Source of the DNA: Antitrichia curtipendula
Lineage: Eukaryota > Streptophyta > Bryopsida > Hypnales > Leucodontaceae
Assembly (NCBI GenBank): GCA_951230915.1
Contig: OX579637.1
Coordinates: 28,024,001 to 28,088,000, forward strand
Direction: 5' to 3'
Length of the DNA stretch: 64,000 nt
Position 1 is the first letter of the stretch. Each line of letters starts with the position of its first letter. Shown here piece by piece: positions 1 through 10,999 of the stretch. The notes below the pieces were generated by a model, which saw nothing but the letters and a program-made list of their open reading frames with translations, had not been told where the DNA came from and did not search any database. Both the position numbers and the translations under genes were made by a program.

Positions 1-2100
1 GAAGCCACTATATATTCATTTTTTTTAGTGCTAGACCCTATGGATCTAACACGGTGCGCCTTTCACCAATTTTTTTAAGTGCTAGACCATATGGATGTAG
101 CACACAAAGGCGTTCACTAATTTTCCTTTTTTTTTAAGTGTTAGATCACATTCATCTAACTCAGAAGGCCTTTTACTATTATAATTTTTTTTTAAGTGCT
201 ACACCACATGGATGTAACCCATTTAGTGTTTCACTATTTTTCATTTTTTTTAGTGCTACATCATAAGGATCTAACACAGAAAGCCTTTTACTTTTTTTCA
301 GTTTTCTAACTACTAGATCCAATGGATCTAACACAGAAGGCCATTCACTATTTTTCGTTTTTTTAAAGTGCTAGACCATATGGATGTAACACGGAAAGCT
401 TTTCAATCTTTTTCATTTTTTGAAGTGCTAGATGAAATGGATGTAGCACATTTATCAATTCACTCACTTTTTTTAAAAAGTGCTAAACAACATGGATGTA
501 GCTGAACTCTAATGTTTCACTATTTTGAATTGTTTTTAAGTGCTACATCCTATGGATCTAGCACATTTAGCATTTCACCATTTTTCTCACATTTTTTTTA
601 AGTGCTAGGCCATAGGGATCTAACACGGAACCCCTTTCACTATTTTTCATTTTTGTTAAGTGCTAGCCCCTACGTATGTTACACGGAAAGCCTTCCACTA
701 TTTTTTATTTTATTAAAGTGCTAGATCATATGGATCTAGCACAATAGCCTTTTACTAGAGGCCTGCAATCTAGCACATTTTAGCTTCACTATTTTTTTTT
801 TTTTTTCAAGTGCTAGACCAAAGGGATCAAACACGGAAAGCCTTTCTATATTTTTAATTTGTTTAAGTGGTAGCCCCTATGGATCTAATACAAAAACCCT
901 TTCAGTATTTTCCATTTTTTTTAAGTGCTACATTTTATGGATTTAGCACAAAAAGCATTTCAGTACTTTTCATTTTGTTTAAGTTCTCCATCATATGGCT
1001 TTAGCACATATATTTCACTATTTTTTCTTTGTGTTTTGTTGATAGCCCATATGTATGTGACACAAAAAGCCTTTCAACATTTTTCTTTTATTTAAGTGGT
1101 ACATCATTTGGATGTAACACAAAAAGCATTTCAATATTTTTCATTATTTTGAACATTATATAGATCTAACACGACAAGCCTATCACGGATTTTCATTTTG
1201 GTTAAGTGGTACATCATATGGATCTATCCTAATAGCGTTTCACTATTTTTCATTTCTTGTAAGTGCTACATCCTATGGATCTAACACAAAAAGTATTTTT
1301 GTATTTTTCATTTTTTTAAAGTGCTGGATCATATGGATCTAGCAAAATAGCATTTCAAGAACACACAAAGCCTTTCACTAATCAAATTTTTTTGATGGAA
1401 CACTCCCCCAAAAGGGAAAATACTAAAAGCGGGTGTTTGTAAAATGCAAATTCCCATATGATCTGTCACTTAAAAAAGTTTGAAATAGTTCGAGGCTGTC
1501 CGTGCTAGATCCATAGGATCTCGCACTAAAAAAAATTCATAATACCGTGAAAGGCTTTCTATGAAACATCCAAATGATGTAGCGCTTAAAATAAAATTTG
1601 GAATAGTGATCGGCTTTGTGTGTTAGATCCATATGGTGTACCTCTTAAAAAGAATTAGAAATAGTGAAATTAGAATTATTAAGATCCATACAATTTAGCA
1701 CCAACGGAAACAATTGGGTATTGAAAGGCTTTGTGTGTTAGATCCATTGGGTCTAGCACCTAAAAAAATGATAAATATTGAAAGGCTTTCCGTGTTAGAT
1801 CCATATGATGTAGCACTTAAAGATAATAAAAATAATGAAACACTATATGGGCTACATCCATGTGGTGTAGCACTTAAAAAAATTTATAATAGTGAAAGGC
1901 CTTTTGTGTTAGATGAATATGATCTAATACTTAAGAAAAAATGAAAATTAGTGAACGCCTTTGTGTACTACATCCATACGGTTTAGGACTTACTAAGAAA
2001 TTTTTAAGTGCTATATCATATGGATCTAACACAGAAAGCGTTTCACTATTTTTCATTTTTGTTAAATGCTACATCATAAGGATCTAACACCTATTAAAGC
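1..2100. repeat. Hairpin satellite array, about 60-bp unit, with an inverted block
   Basis: Roughly thirty diverged copies of a 57-75 bp unit fill this stretch. Each unit holds a palindrome of the form GTGCTAGATC-atatg-GATCTAGCAC, followed by a pyrimidine-rich tail ('cactatttttcattttttt'). The orientation is constant from 1 to about 1385, is reversed from about 1420 to 1985 (tails become purine-rich, 'gtgaaaggc'), then returns to the first orientation. Short open frames inside it repeat with the unit and are not genes. The function is unknown; it could be a satellite or the subterminal array of a larger transposon. Confidence 0.85.
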
Positions 2101-2800
2101 CTTCTACTTTTATAAATTGTTGTCCCTTTTTCTTTTTTCTTTAAACTTTGAAGATGAAGGGCTTGCCCTTCAATCTTTGCATTAATTTTGTTGGTTCTTT
2201 TACATTCTGTAATTGAAGGTGAAGGACATTTCCTTGAGCCTTTAGAAACGCCCAATTTTTTCCCCCTTCCCTTTTACCCTAAACCTTTCAAGCTCAAGGG
2301 GTTGCCCTTGAAGGTTGACATGGAATATTGTTTATTTACATTCCATTACTAAAGGTGAAAGGCTTTTCACTGAGCCTTTACATTTTTATTTGATTTTGTT
2401 CTTCCTTTGATGTTTTACACTTTAGTGACAAGGGGTTGCCCTTGAAGCTTTACATATGCTTATGTTTTACCTTTAAAGGTAAAGAACTTGTCCTCAAAAT
2501 CCTACATTTATTTATTTAGTTTTACTTTCCATATTTGAACGTGAAGATCTTTTCATTCAGCTCTACATTTTTATTTTATTTTATTTTATCGTTTTCAGTT
2601 TTGTCCTATAAAGCTAAAGTGCTTGTCTTCAAGCTTTTATTTCTACCAGTGTTTTTTCTTTTAGGTTTTTTCTTTTCTAGTGAATGGCTTGTCCTTCAAA
2701 CTTTTAACGTAAATTTTTTTTCTTTTTCCTTTCCCTTCTATGATTTTTCTTTCTAGCTCAAGAGCTTGTTCCTAAACCTTTAAGGTCTAGAGCTTTGCAT
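2101..2800. repeat. Second diverged hairpin array, about 65-bp unit
   Basis: About ten degenerate units spaced 60-75 bp carry an inverted repeat such as TGAAGGGCTTGCCCTTCAA (near 2150), with related versions near 2225, 2290, 2355, 2435, 2475, 2540, 2610, 2675 and 2760. Between the hairpins the DNA is T-rich. It directly follows the first array but has a different palindrome. No coding content is seen. Confidence 0.6.
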
Positions 2801-3429
2801 TTGAATATTTTTTGTTAATCTCATACTTTATTATGTCAAACATTGTTATGATTGGATTCCCATGGTTGTACTTTACATGGTCTACGGTATTCCTTTATAA
2901 ATTCTTGGTTTTACTTTTTTTTTTCTTCTTCCCATATTCTGTAGTTTACAATCTTATACAACATTTTCCTTTACTATTTCTTTTTTTGAATTGTGAATTT
3001 CTTTTCTAACGTCGGGAAGTCCTATTCTGGTGTTCCTTAATCTTTGTAATCGTTTGCATTGACTGAAATTGAAGGCACTAAACCGTGCTATTCCTACGAA
3101 ACACTGCCACGAAACACAGGTGGTGAGGCAGAAAATAAGGGGATGCCTACATATGCGGGCATGCATGGGGGCATGGCCATGCATGCGGGTCACTAGCCCA
3201 TCATACCCGTGAACTTTCCTGAATGCAGCAAGAACATTGCAGGAGAAACACTACGATTTTCCTCGGGCAGTTTCTACCAAGATCTCGGGAAAAAACAGCG
3301 CGTGGTTCATTTATAATGGGGAGCACCTGAAAATAGGCCAGCAAGGGATACCAACTGCCAGACTGCTGCAGCAGGGAGCCAGTCTAGTAAATTGCCGCTT
3401 TCTAAAGGGTGAGAAATAGTGGTCCCCAT
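2801..3429. other. No gene recognised
   Basis: AT-rich to about 3010, then more balanced in composition. Only short open frames with no recognisable protein features are present. I see no RNA gene or transposon end here. Confidence 0.5.
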
Positions 3430-4068
3430 ATTTGAGGGTGTTTACAACTTACACAACTTTCTTCAAGTCACTTTCAAAGTGGAATTCTATGACATTAGAT
3501 GTGGGAGGCCACTAAACTACAGGTCCAATTTAATTCCAATTCTTTTATTATTCACGTGAGGGTGGATTCAATGCTACACATAAATTAAATATTCTCGTGC
3601 ATTCTAATACTTGAGGGTGTTTACAACTTATACAACTTTCTTCAAGTCACTTTCAAAGTGGAATTCTTTGTCATTAGATGTGGGTCGTCATTGAACCACG
3701 GGTCCGGTTTAGCTCCTATTTTTTTTTTAATTCAGGAGAGGGTGGATTGAATGCTATGCACAAATTAAGTATTTTTGTGCATTCTCATACTTGAGGGTGT
3801 TTACAACTTACACAATGTTCTTCAAGTCACTTTCAAAGTGGAATTCTATGACATAAGATGTGAGAGGCCACTAAACTACAGGTCCAATTTAATTCAGATT
3901 CTTTTATTATTCACGTGAAAGTGGTTTCAATGCTACGCAGAATTTAAATATTCTTGTGCATTCGAATACTTGAGGGTGTTTACAACTTACACAACTTTCT
4001 TCAAGTCACTTTCAAAGTGGAATTCTACGGCATTAGATGTGGGAGGCCACTAAATTACGGGTCCTTAT
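3430..4068. repeat. 180-bp tandem repeat, about 3.5 copies
   Basis: The segment beginning TTGAGGGTGTTTACAACTTA recurs at about 3431, 3609, 3789 and 3968 (spacings about 180, 180 and 179 bp). The copies are highly similar along most of the unit, including AAGTCACTTTCAAAGTGGAA, itself an inverted repeat. The last copy is cut short near 4068. The period is in the range of plant satellite monomers. Confidence 0.88.
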
Positions 4069-4135
4069 TAACATATTTGTACATGCACATCGAGAATACC
4101 TCAAACAAAGCAAGAATGAAATCAAAGAATAATCT

Positions 4136-5953
4136 TACAATCTGCATGAAGCCTCCCCACTGTCTGTAACAAAAGTGCCAGAAAGCGAGCCATAGCTAGA
4201 GGTGATGAATCCCAATTTCGGTTGCCACTCCGGATGAATGCCACTAATTTTGAATGGCATTGAATCAAATGTCTGCCACTGCTTACGAAGTCGCATCCTT
4301 ATACTGCTTACAGAGTTTTTGATGCTGATCTTGAAGATCCGAACAAATGTCTGCTTTTGTATGCTTCTCCATGGATTGCGTCCAATGAAATAAACAAGTA
4401 CGTTTTCGATTGACCATAGGTTGTGCGGAATCACCACCCCCATAAACAATTATCATTGCATTCCAATTTGCCATAAAACCTTTGAAATAAGGCAGTGGAA
4501 TTCCATGCCTTTCCATAACCGCATTCAAATTTGTCCAAAAAAAAATTTGCGCTGTACTATCCTCTGATTGCATGTCACAGACAACGATTGTCATGACCTT
4601 GCAGTAAATGGGATTGTATAAGTGACATCCTATAGTTGTCCAGTCTTTCACTCGTTTGACATGATCAAACATGATCCAAGAATTTTGAAGGTCACCGCCT
4701 TGTTGCATTTGTTCCACCAGATCAACACCACTTCCCGATCCAACCTCGGACATTTTAAAAATGAAGACCTTGTCCAAATCCGAGCCCTGAACAGGAAACA
4801 TGTTGTCTTGAACATAAGCCCAATTGCTGCAACCGCGTAGCTTCAGAATGCTATCCATTACACCGAATCTCCTAAAATACTTGAAGGTGGTGACTTCGTT
4901 TTGAATGCTTGGAGAACTCATGAACTTGCACTTCTCTATACTTGGCACAAGTTCATCCATTCCAAGATTCACTGATGGTGCTCTCTCCGGCCGCAGAAGC
5001 ATCCCCCCCAAAAATACCTTGCTTGCCTCCAAAATAATAGAAGAGTTCGTCCCAGAAGGGTTCTTCTCCACTTGATCCGAAATGAGATTCCGAGTTCTCT
5101 CTTTCGATGCACGATAGTCTCCGTCTTTCACAGGATGATTATGAAATCCGAGGTGAACACATGCTTGCTGCGTCCCCGACATTCCAATTACGTAATATAT
5201 CTTAGCAGAACAAGTAGGAATACATATGGGGACCTCACAACAAATTTTGCATGAAATGGTTGAACCAGCAGGAGGGATAGGACCGACCTCAAAAGCTACA
5301 AGAGAACATCCATCCCATTTTGTTTCGTTTGAGAGTGCCACACGGTGCTTACGTGATAGATAATCGCAATTGCCATTTCCACAACGAAGGTGCCCAACAC
5401 AAGCTAATAACCAAAATGTCAACCCATCTCCATTTTTTATGTTAGTCGTATGCAAGTTGGACCAAACGTGACCGTCATAGCGTCTCTCCATCCCGCTTAG
5501 AAGCTTCGCCTGACATTGCTGACCGGACTCGCCGAACGCCGGTAACTCAAATATGATATCACCATTAAACACTGGAGGGACAAAGTCGACTTGTACTGGA
5601 ATAGAATCGTAATCTATCTTCTTCAACTGATTCCGTGACCCTTTCGTGTGGCACAACTTTCAAAGGCATGAAATAATGAATATCCTCGATCCACTTGTAG
5701 AGGTATTCAGCAACGTTGCATGAGATACAGAAGACGGTGTTGCGAATGGACGGCAAGGAGATGGCATCTGTTTCCGAACATTGCACGGCGGTGACAAGTT
5801 GTCTGATTCGTCACTGTCAATTAAAATAACATCAACTCCAGGCTCTATTTTCACTCGTGATGTAAGGGGCGTCTGATACGAACTAGTCGATGACAATTTC
5901 AGCAAAACCTCACCATTAGACGAGCCACCAATAGCCAAGGGTAGGCCATACAC
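4136..5953 (-). pseudogene. MULE-like transposase with GCM/WRKY-type zinc cluster, broken
   Basis: The longest frame (4283-5656, about 457 codons) starts with a zinc-cluster-like stretch (RYDGHVWSNLHTTNIKNG, then CVGHLRCGNGNCDY, with Cys spacing like the GCM/WRKY fold). A central region follows, then a MULE-transposase-like part: FDHVKRVKDWTTIGCHLY, VMTIVVCDMQSED, FKGFMANWNAMIIVYG and RTCLFHWTQSMEKH. An upstream piece (5660-5953) carries VDVILIDSDESD, a candidate SUMO-interaction motif. The pieces lie in different frames: one shift near 5600 and one near 4283, after which the 3' end continues to about 4136 (KQWQTFDSMPFKISG). It is therefore a decayed cut-and-paste transposase gene or a domesticated relative. 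The zinc-cluster-plus-MULE assignment rests on remembered family patterns. Confidence 0.72.
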
Positions 5954-7904
5954 TACATACGAACCCAGCTTTAGATGCCATATGCTAGGGATATTGTCTT
6001 GGATAGGCTCCTAGACTAGTGTATGGGACAGTTTGCCGGTGGTACTATCAAAAATTTCCTCGTCAATGTGCATTGAGGTATCAGAAAAGCGAAAACAAAT
6101 ACTCAAACGCAATGCACACACGACCGCAAATCCCATGTCCTTAACTGGAAAAGAAATTGGAACCGCATCTCCTAGTGTCCGCACAAGTGCCATTGAATTG
6201 CGTAAACCGACTTCACTCATCGCAAGTGCACAAGAGAAGTATCACAAAGCATATCAGTGAATGACACAAGAATCACTAACAAGAGCAAGAGATGGAACAT
6301 TCGCAAAGGTCTGGACATTGAGAGAGTCGCCATATTGAATCCGTCCCTATTAAAGGACGCCCAAGCTGATAAAGACCCCCACCTACTTAGTACTCGTCAT
6401 TTGAAGGTGACCAATTTCTTCCCACCATAATCCCGGACAATGCAAATTATGGCAATTGACATAGAAAATCCAGGCATATATCCAATCGCCAATCCAGCAA
6501 ACATAATCAGTAACAAAAAACAATTTATGAGAATAGGTATCATTCATAATTCTATAGGAAGAATACTTATATTTCAAAATACAAATATTATATCCAGATG
6601 GTATGCAATACAGTGTATACTTCCAAAAACACTCGAACTATGAAGTCCAGCAATCATTGACAACCGTCAGGAAATTGACACTACTACTCACTGAATATGT
6701 CTTCATAAAATACAGCCAATCGTATACAAAGAATTGTTAATGATTATTAAATTCTCATCGGAATAAGTGGTTGATCATTTACAACTAGCACAATACCTCT
6801 CCTATTTGATATTAAATGCACGGTATCCAACCGAAGCCGGCCCTCCCAGGGTGGTTAGCTACAGTACGTCCAACGGAAAAAAAATCCCTAGAATGGAAGG
6901 ATCCCAAATTAATCATTGTATCATCAATCTCCAAGACCAATGGGTATTTTATAAATTATAAAAGACGTAGGACATTTGCAATAATCTCAGTAGCACATCT
7001 TGAACAATTAAGAAGAAGTCTAAATTAGCCTCACCCATAACCGTCACTGTAACCATAATCGTCACTTCCAAAATAGTGGAAAATTTTGGGAAGTCAATCT
7101 CAAGATGTTATACGAAAGTGCTTTGGAATTCAAATTCTATTATGAATCAGGTTCATTCGGTTGTTGGCTATCCATTAATACACAGAATGTAAAGAACCCC
7201 TTAGTTGGATGGTCATGGGTAAGGGTACCCCAGTCGAAGGATTTTGTAATAGTGAACTTCCTAAACCGAATCCCTCCAGTGTACTCAGCTTTACCTTCTA
7301 GAGCTGGTAGTCATATTTATTAATCAAAATGAATATGGAATTGTAATTCATGAATTCAGCACGAAAATCAAGAGCGAGTACAAAATCATCGAATGACTCA
7401 ATGACAACAACACCCTCCGACTCCGAACATTGCTTAAAAGTGGACTTAGGTTAAGAGGGGCTAGTCACCTGATACATGTCAAATAGCGAAATGGGTTTTG
7501 AACGGACAAACTGCTGAACGCACCATAAGGAGAATTACAATGTCTGGTTTTGGGATAAACCCATAGCGCTCAATTTTGATCTATAAATTCAAGATAGTCC
7601 TAAATAATTAGGATTCAAGGAATTTCGACTCCTCGAATGTATGTAAGGATTTGCTACTTTGCTACAGACTAAAAAGACATATTAAGAGAATTCATGAATG
7701 AAAAAATTGTACAGGACAATAACCACAACTTGAACTGTCAGAATCTCAAGAAATAATATTAGAACATTCCCTAATAAAATCTCACTCAATCTTCTGAATC
7801 CAAATGAGTGACAATTGTGAAAATTGTCAGGACTATTTGCCCAGTTCCAGTTTTAGTTCACTATTATTCATATTGACATGATCCGGTCTCATCCAGGATC
7901 ACCA
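5954..7904. other. No gene recognised
   Basis: About 2 kb of mixed-composition DNA with only short open frames. A frame at 6011-6220 (minus) could be an upstream exon of the broken transposase, but nothing identifies it. No transposon ends or tandem repeats were seen. Confidence 0.45.
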
Positions 7905-8120
7905 GGTGGATGACACCCCCCGATCCCCCGTCGGAGATCCATCTCGCTTTGCTGGTGACGTCGCCCTTCACAACGGCTACCTAATCCGGCCGGTTCCAAA
8001 CAGCACCAACCCCGGAGATCGCCCATCTTCACCCGCCGAAGAAGAAACACCTCGATCATACGATCAGGTTGTCTTGCCTCCGTGGAATAATCTCATACCG
8101 CGCTTGCTTCACTATACTGT
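7905..8120 (+). other. GC-rich leader segment, possible 5' exon of gene D
   Basis: A sharply GC-richer island with an open frame containing DDTPRSPVGDPSRF and a donor-like CT|GTATGT near 8119. It lies just upstream of the probable first coding exon of gene D. Genes A, B and the DUF7869-like gene have comparable GC-rich islands upstream of their leader introns, so I read it as a promoter/leader exon region. Whether it is translated is unknown. Confidence 0.4.
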
Positions 8121-8479
8121 ATGTTCTTTTCCAGCTTTTCAAATTGTCAATTCCTTACAACACATTATATAGGATAACTTAGTCAATGCTTGCGGTTGTG
8201 TCATCAAGAATTTTCAAGCTTCTATTCGGGTGGATTCTTTGGCAGATCAACATGGAGATTCAGCGACCAAACCTCAGGCCACGCCGAAACAAGCAAGGAG
8301 CGGAAAACACAGAATCGGCAGTGCGACCACCGCCAGTGGTATGTTCTTCAATTTCACAGATTAGGGTTTAAGTGCGAGTATTGATCATACTGACTTAACC
8401 AGACAGCCGTAGAAAGTACAATGCAGCGACGTGATTCACTAGTGAGTGATCACAAAATTGGTGTCAATGAGGGTGTGTC

Positions 8480-9090
8480 AACGAGGGTGCGTTGATGCGG
8501 CTATGCATACGGTGAATGGTGTGCCCTCCAGTCTCGGGACCGAGAGGGTCACTGGTGGGTCTCACGCTATGCTCGGTGATCCCAACCAGTGTACGGGCGA
8601 ATGTTCATTGTGTTCGCTCAGTACTAATTTCTGGACAGGATATTCTGCATTCAATTATAAGTCTTGTTGTCGGAAGCACTTCCTTTTTCGTGTGACTGCC
8701 TTGTTACGCGTATTGGCTTCTCGGCTGTGCATACGGCTTTAAGTGTGCCCCCTAGTCTCGGAACCGAGAGGGTCACTGGTGGGTCTCACGCTATGCTCGG
8801 TGATCCCAACCAGTGGACGGGCGGGTGTTCATAAAACCTCTTAGTACTAAATTCTGGAAAGGATATTCTACATTCAATTGTAAGTCTTATTGTCGGAAGC
8901 ACTTCCTTTTTCGTGTGACTGCCTTGTGATGCGTATTGGCTCTGCGGCTGTGCATACGGCTTAGGGTGTGCCCCCTAGTCTCGGAACCGAGAGGGTCACT
9001 GGTGGGTCTCACGCTATGCTCGGTAATTGCAACAAGTGACCGGGCGGGTGTTCATAAAACCGCTTAGTACTAAGTTATGGATAGGATAAT
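8480..9090. repeat. 223-bp tandem repeat carrying CTCG...CGAG palindromes in gene D's first intron
   Basis: About 2.5 copies of a 223-bp unit. Each contains the palindrome TCTCGGAACCGAGA (8756, 8979) or TCTCGGGACCGAGA (8532). The repeat lies between the probable first coding exon (donor 8339) and the next exon (acceptor about 9130), the same relative place as the palindrome arrays of genes A and B. The half-site CTCG/CGAG is shared with those arrays, but the spacer is 4 nt instead of 3. Confidence 0.75.
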
Positions 9091-9756
9091 TGGATTCATG
9101 TTTTCATCTATACCTGATTGGTGGGGTACAGCTTGAGAGTGGTGCTGGACATGGAGGTCAACCCAATGATGAATCGGGAGTCCAGGAGATTGCTGCTCAA
9201 GGGGAGGCTGACGATTCACATTTACTTATTCGACAAGAAGCTGACCCACAAGCAACTCTCGTCGACTTGGAGATCCCACTTCCAGCCCCGGGATAGACGG
9301 TAGGCGACCTAATGAATCTGGATCCAGAAATTGTAGTCAACTCTGACTGTCGCGATATGGACGCTGTTTGGTCTACACTCGATTCAGCTTGCAGTTCATT
9401 AGGAAGTTGTTCACTAGCCATGTCAACATCTGAGTCCAGTTTCAAGTATTGCACTTGTGACAAAGAGGGTGTAGACTCCGATGTCATGTCTGATGATGAT
9501 ATCTTCATATTATGTTGCGGGATATATAGATCCCCGTCCCAGCCTTGCCCATGCTCCACTTCTTAGGAACTTTTCGAGTGAGGATAAATTATAGTAAATG
9601 GCTTGACCAACTATGAACAGGGCTCATTTCTATTGTCCCATGCTCCACAATCAAGGTATTGCAACTTTAATGAATGAACTGTGAATTCGTATTGCCTATT
9701 TTGATTGTTGGATATTTCAATAGGACTAGGGGAAATGGATCCATCCTGCTCGGGAG

Positions 9757-10999
9757 GTGGAGGTAATATCCAATGATCTAAATCCCCATCAGCTCGACAT
9801 CAAGGGAGATGATTCGGGGGACGATCACATCCCTGGAGTGGAAGCAGGGTTTAAGGAGGAGGACATTTGTCGGGTTCAAACATTTGACACAGTTATAGTC
9901 ATTAACAGTTTGAAGATGACATCTGATGAGAACTCCTGCATGAAGATACCTCTGTGTAGGTTGGTGCCAATGCCTATGGTGCACCCGACGCTTTCGTGTG
10001 ACTTGACTCACCTTGACAACCTATTTTCACGCGGCTATGATGAAGGGGCACAAGTATTTTATGTGACATACTCTGATGAGACAGGAAACACGGCAATCTT
10101 TAGTGACGCCGAGAAGAAAGAGTGGGGCCCAATATGAAACTCAGTGAATGACTCTTTCAACGCGCGGCTCTTCTCAATTTTGTCTGTTAAGCATTTGGTG
10201 GATTACAAATTCTTCGTCTGCGACGGAAATCACAAACGAATTGCTTGGATGAACCACATTCAAAGGCTGCATAGCCATGATCCCGCTTGGCATGTATGCG
10301 TGGACTCCATTGTCCTTGACACTAGAGACCGCATTGGGGTGGCGATGCAGGCAATGCATGACATCAATATGTAAGAGAATCCAATCATTCATTCATGTAC
10401 TCATACTGGTGTAACAACATTGAGTTTCTCTTATTGGTTTCATTTTTTTGTGTTTTATCAGTTATTTACACTCTACATTATGTGGATTCATAGGATCACA
10501 GAGAACTCCCACGTAGAAACCAATCTCGTGCATACCCTCTACCGGGTTTAGAAGTACGGAGTTATGGACCACGATAAGTTCCAGGAGTTATTGACAGAGG
10601 AAGAGGTAAAGATATGCAAGACGCACACGCAGACAACCTGGTATACTATGCCGTTACTTATATCCACTGGATTCATTTTTAAGGTACGCAGTATCCTTCT
10701 ATTACCTTTTATATGTTTCATTTCATGAAAGCTTCATCTTGTTCCTAGGAATTCTTATCATATACAGACTCATTTGTGCCTGCCATGTTGCCATCCAGCA
10801 AGAGATTAGTGCCGTTGCTGATGTAGCGATTCGCAAACTGAAGGAAGACAATCAAGAGGTCGAAGTCTCCAGGGAGGCAATTGCAGCGACTATGAGAGCT
10901 GCAATTAAGGACTCAACCGATCGGCATTACAAGAAACTTTCCAAAATTGTCGCGGTTGCTAATCTGGCGCTTACCCCTGACTAGTTGAAGGAGATAAGG
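9757..10999 (+). pseudogene. ParB/sulfiredoxin-like module of gene D
   Basis: After an acidic lead, the frame reads LCRLVPMPMVHPTL, then LDNLFSRGYDEGAQVFYVTY, and then FFVCDGNHKRIAWM. The last matches the ParB/Srx-fold signature (hydrophobic strand, D-G-x-H-R/K, then A). Exons about 10492-10683 and 10785-10999 continue with helical text (QEISAVADVAIRKLKED, TDRHYKKLSKIVAVANLALT). In-frame stops: TGA at 10135, TAG at 10549 and TAG at 10982; the last falls in TPD-stop-LKEIR where Gln fits well. In bacteria this fold binds CTP or acts as a nuclease-like module in DNA partitioning, and it is sometimes fused to DNA methylases. Its role here is unknown. The module ends exactly at the insertion point of the 3.94-kb element. 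Confidence 0.58.

Noticed and set aside
1714..1944. Open frame of 76 codons with a repeated Leu-Asp-Pro motif
   Set aside because: It follows the roughly 57-bp satellite unit in its inverted block; the repeat, not selection, keeps it open.
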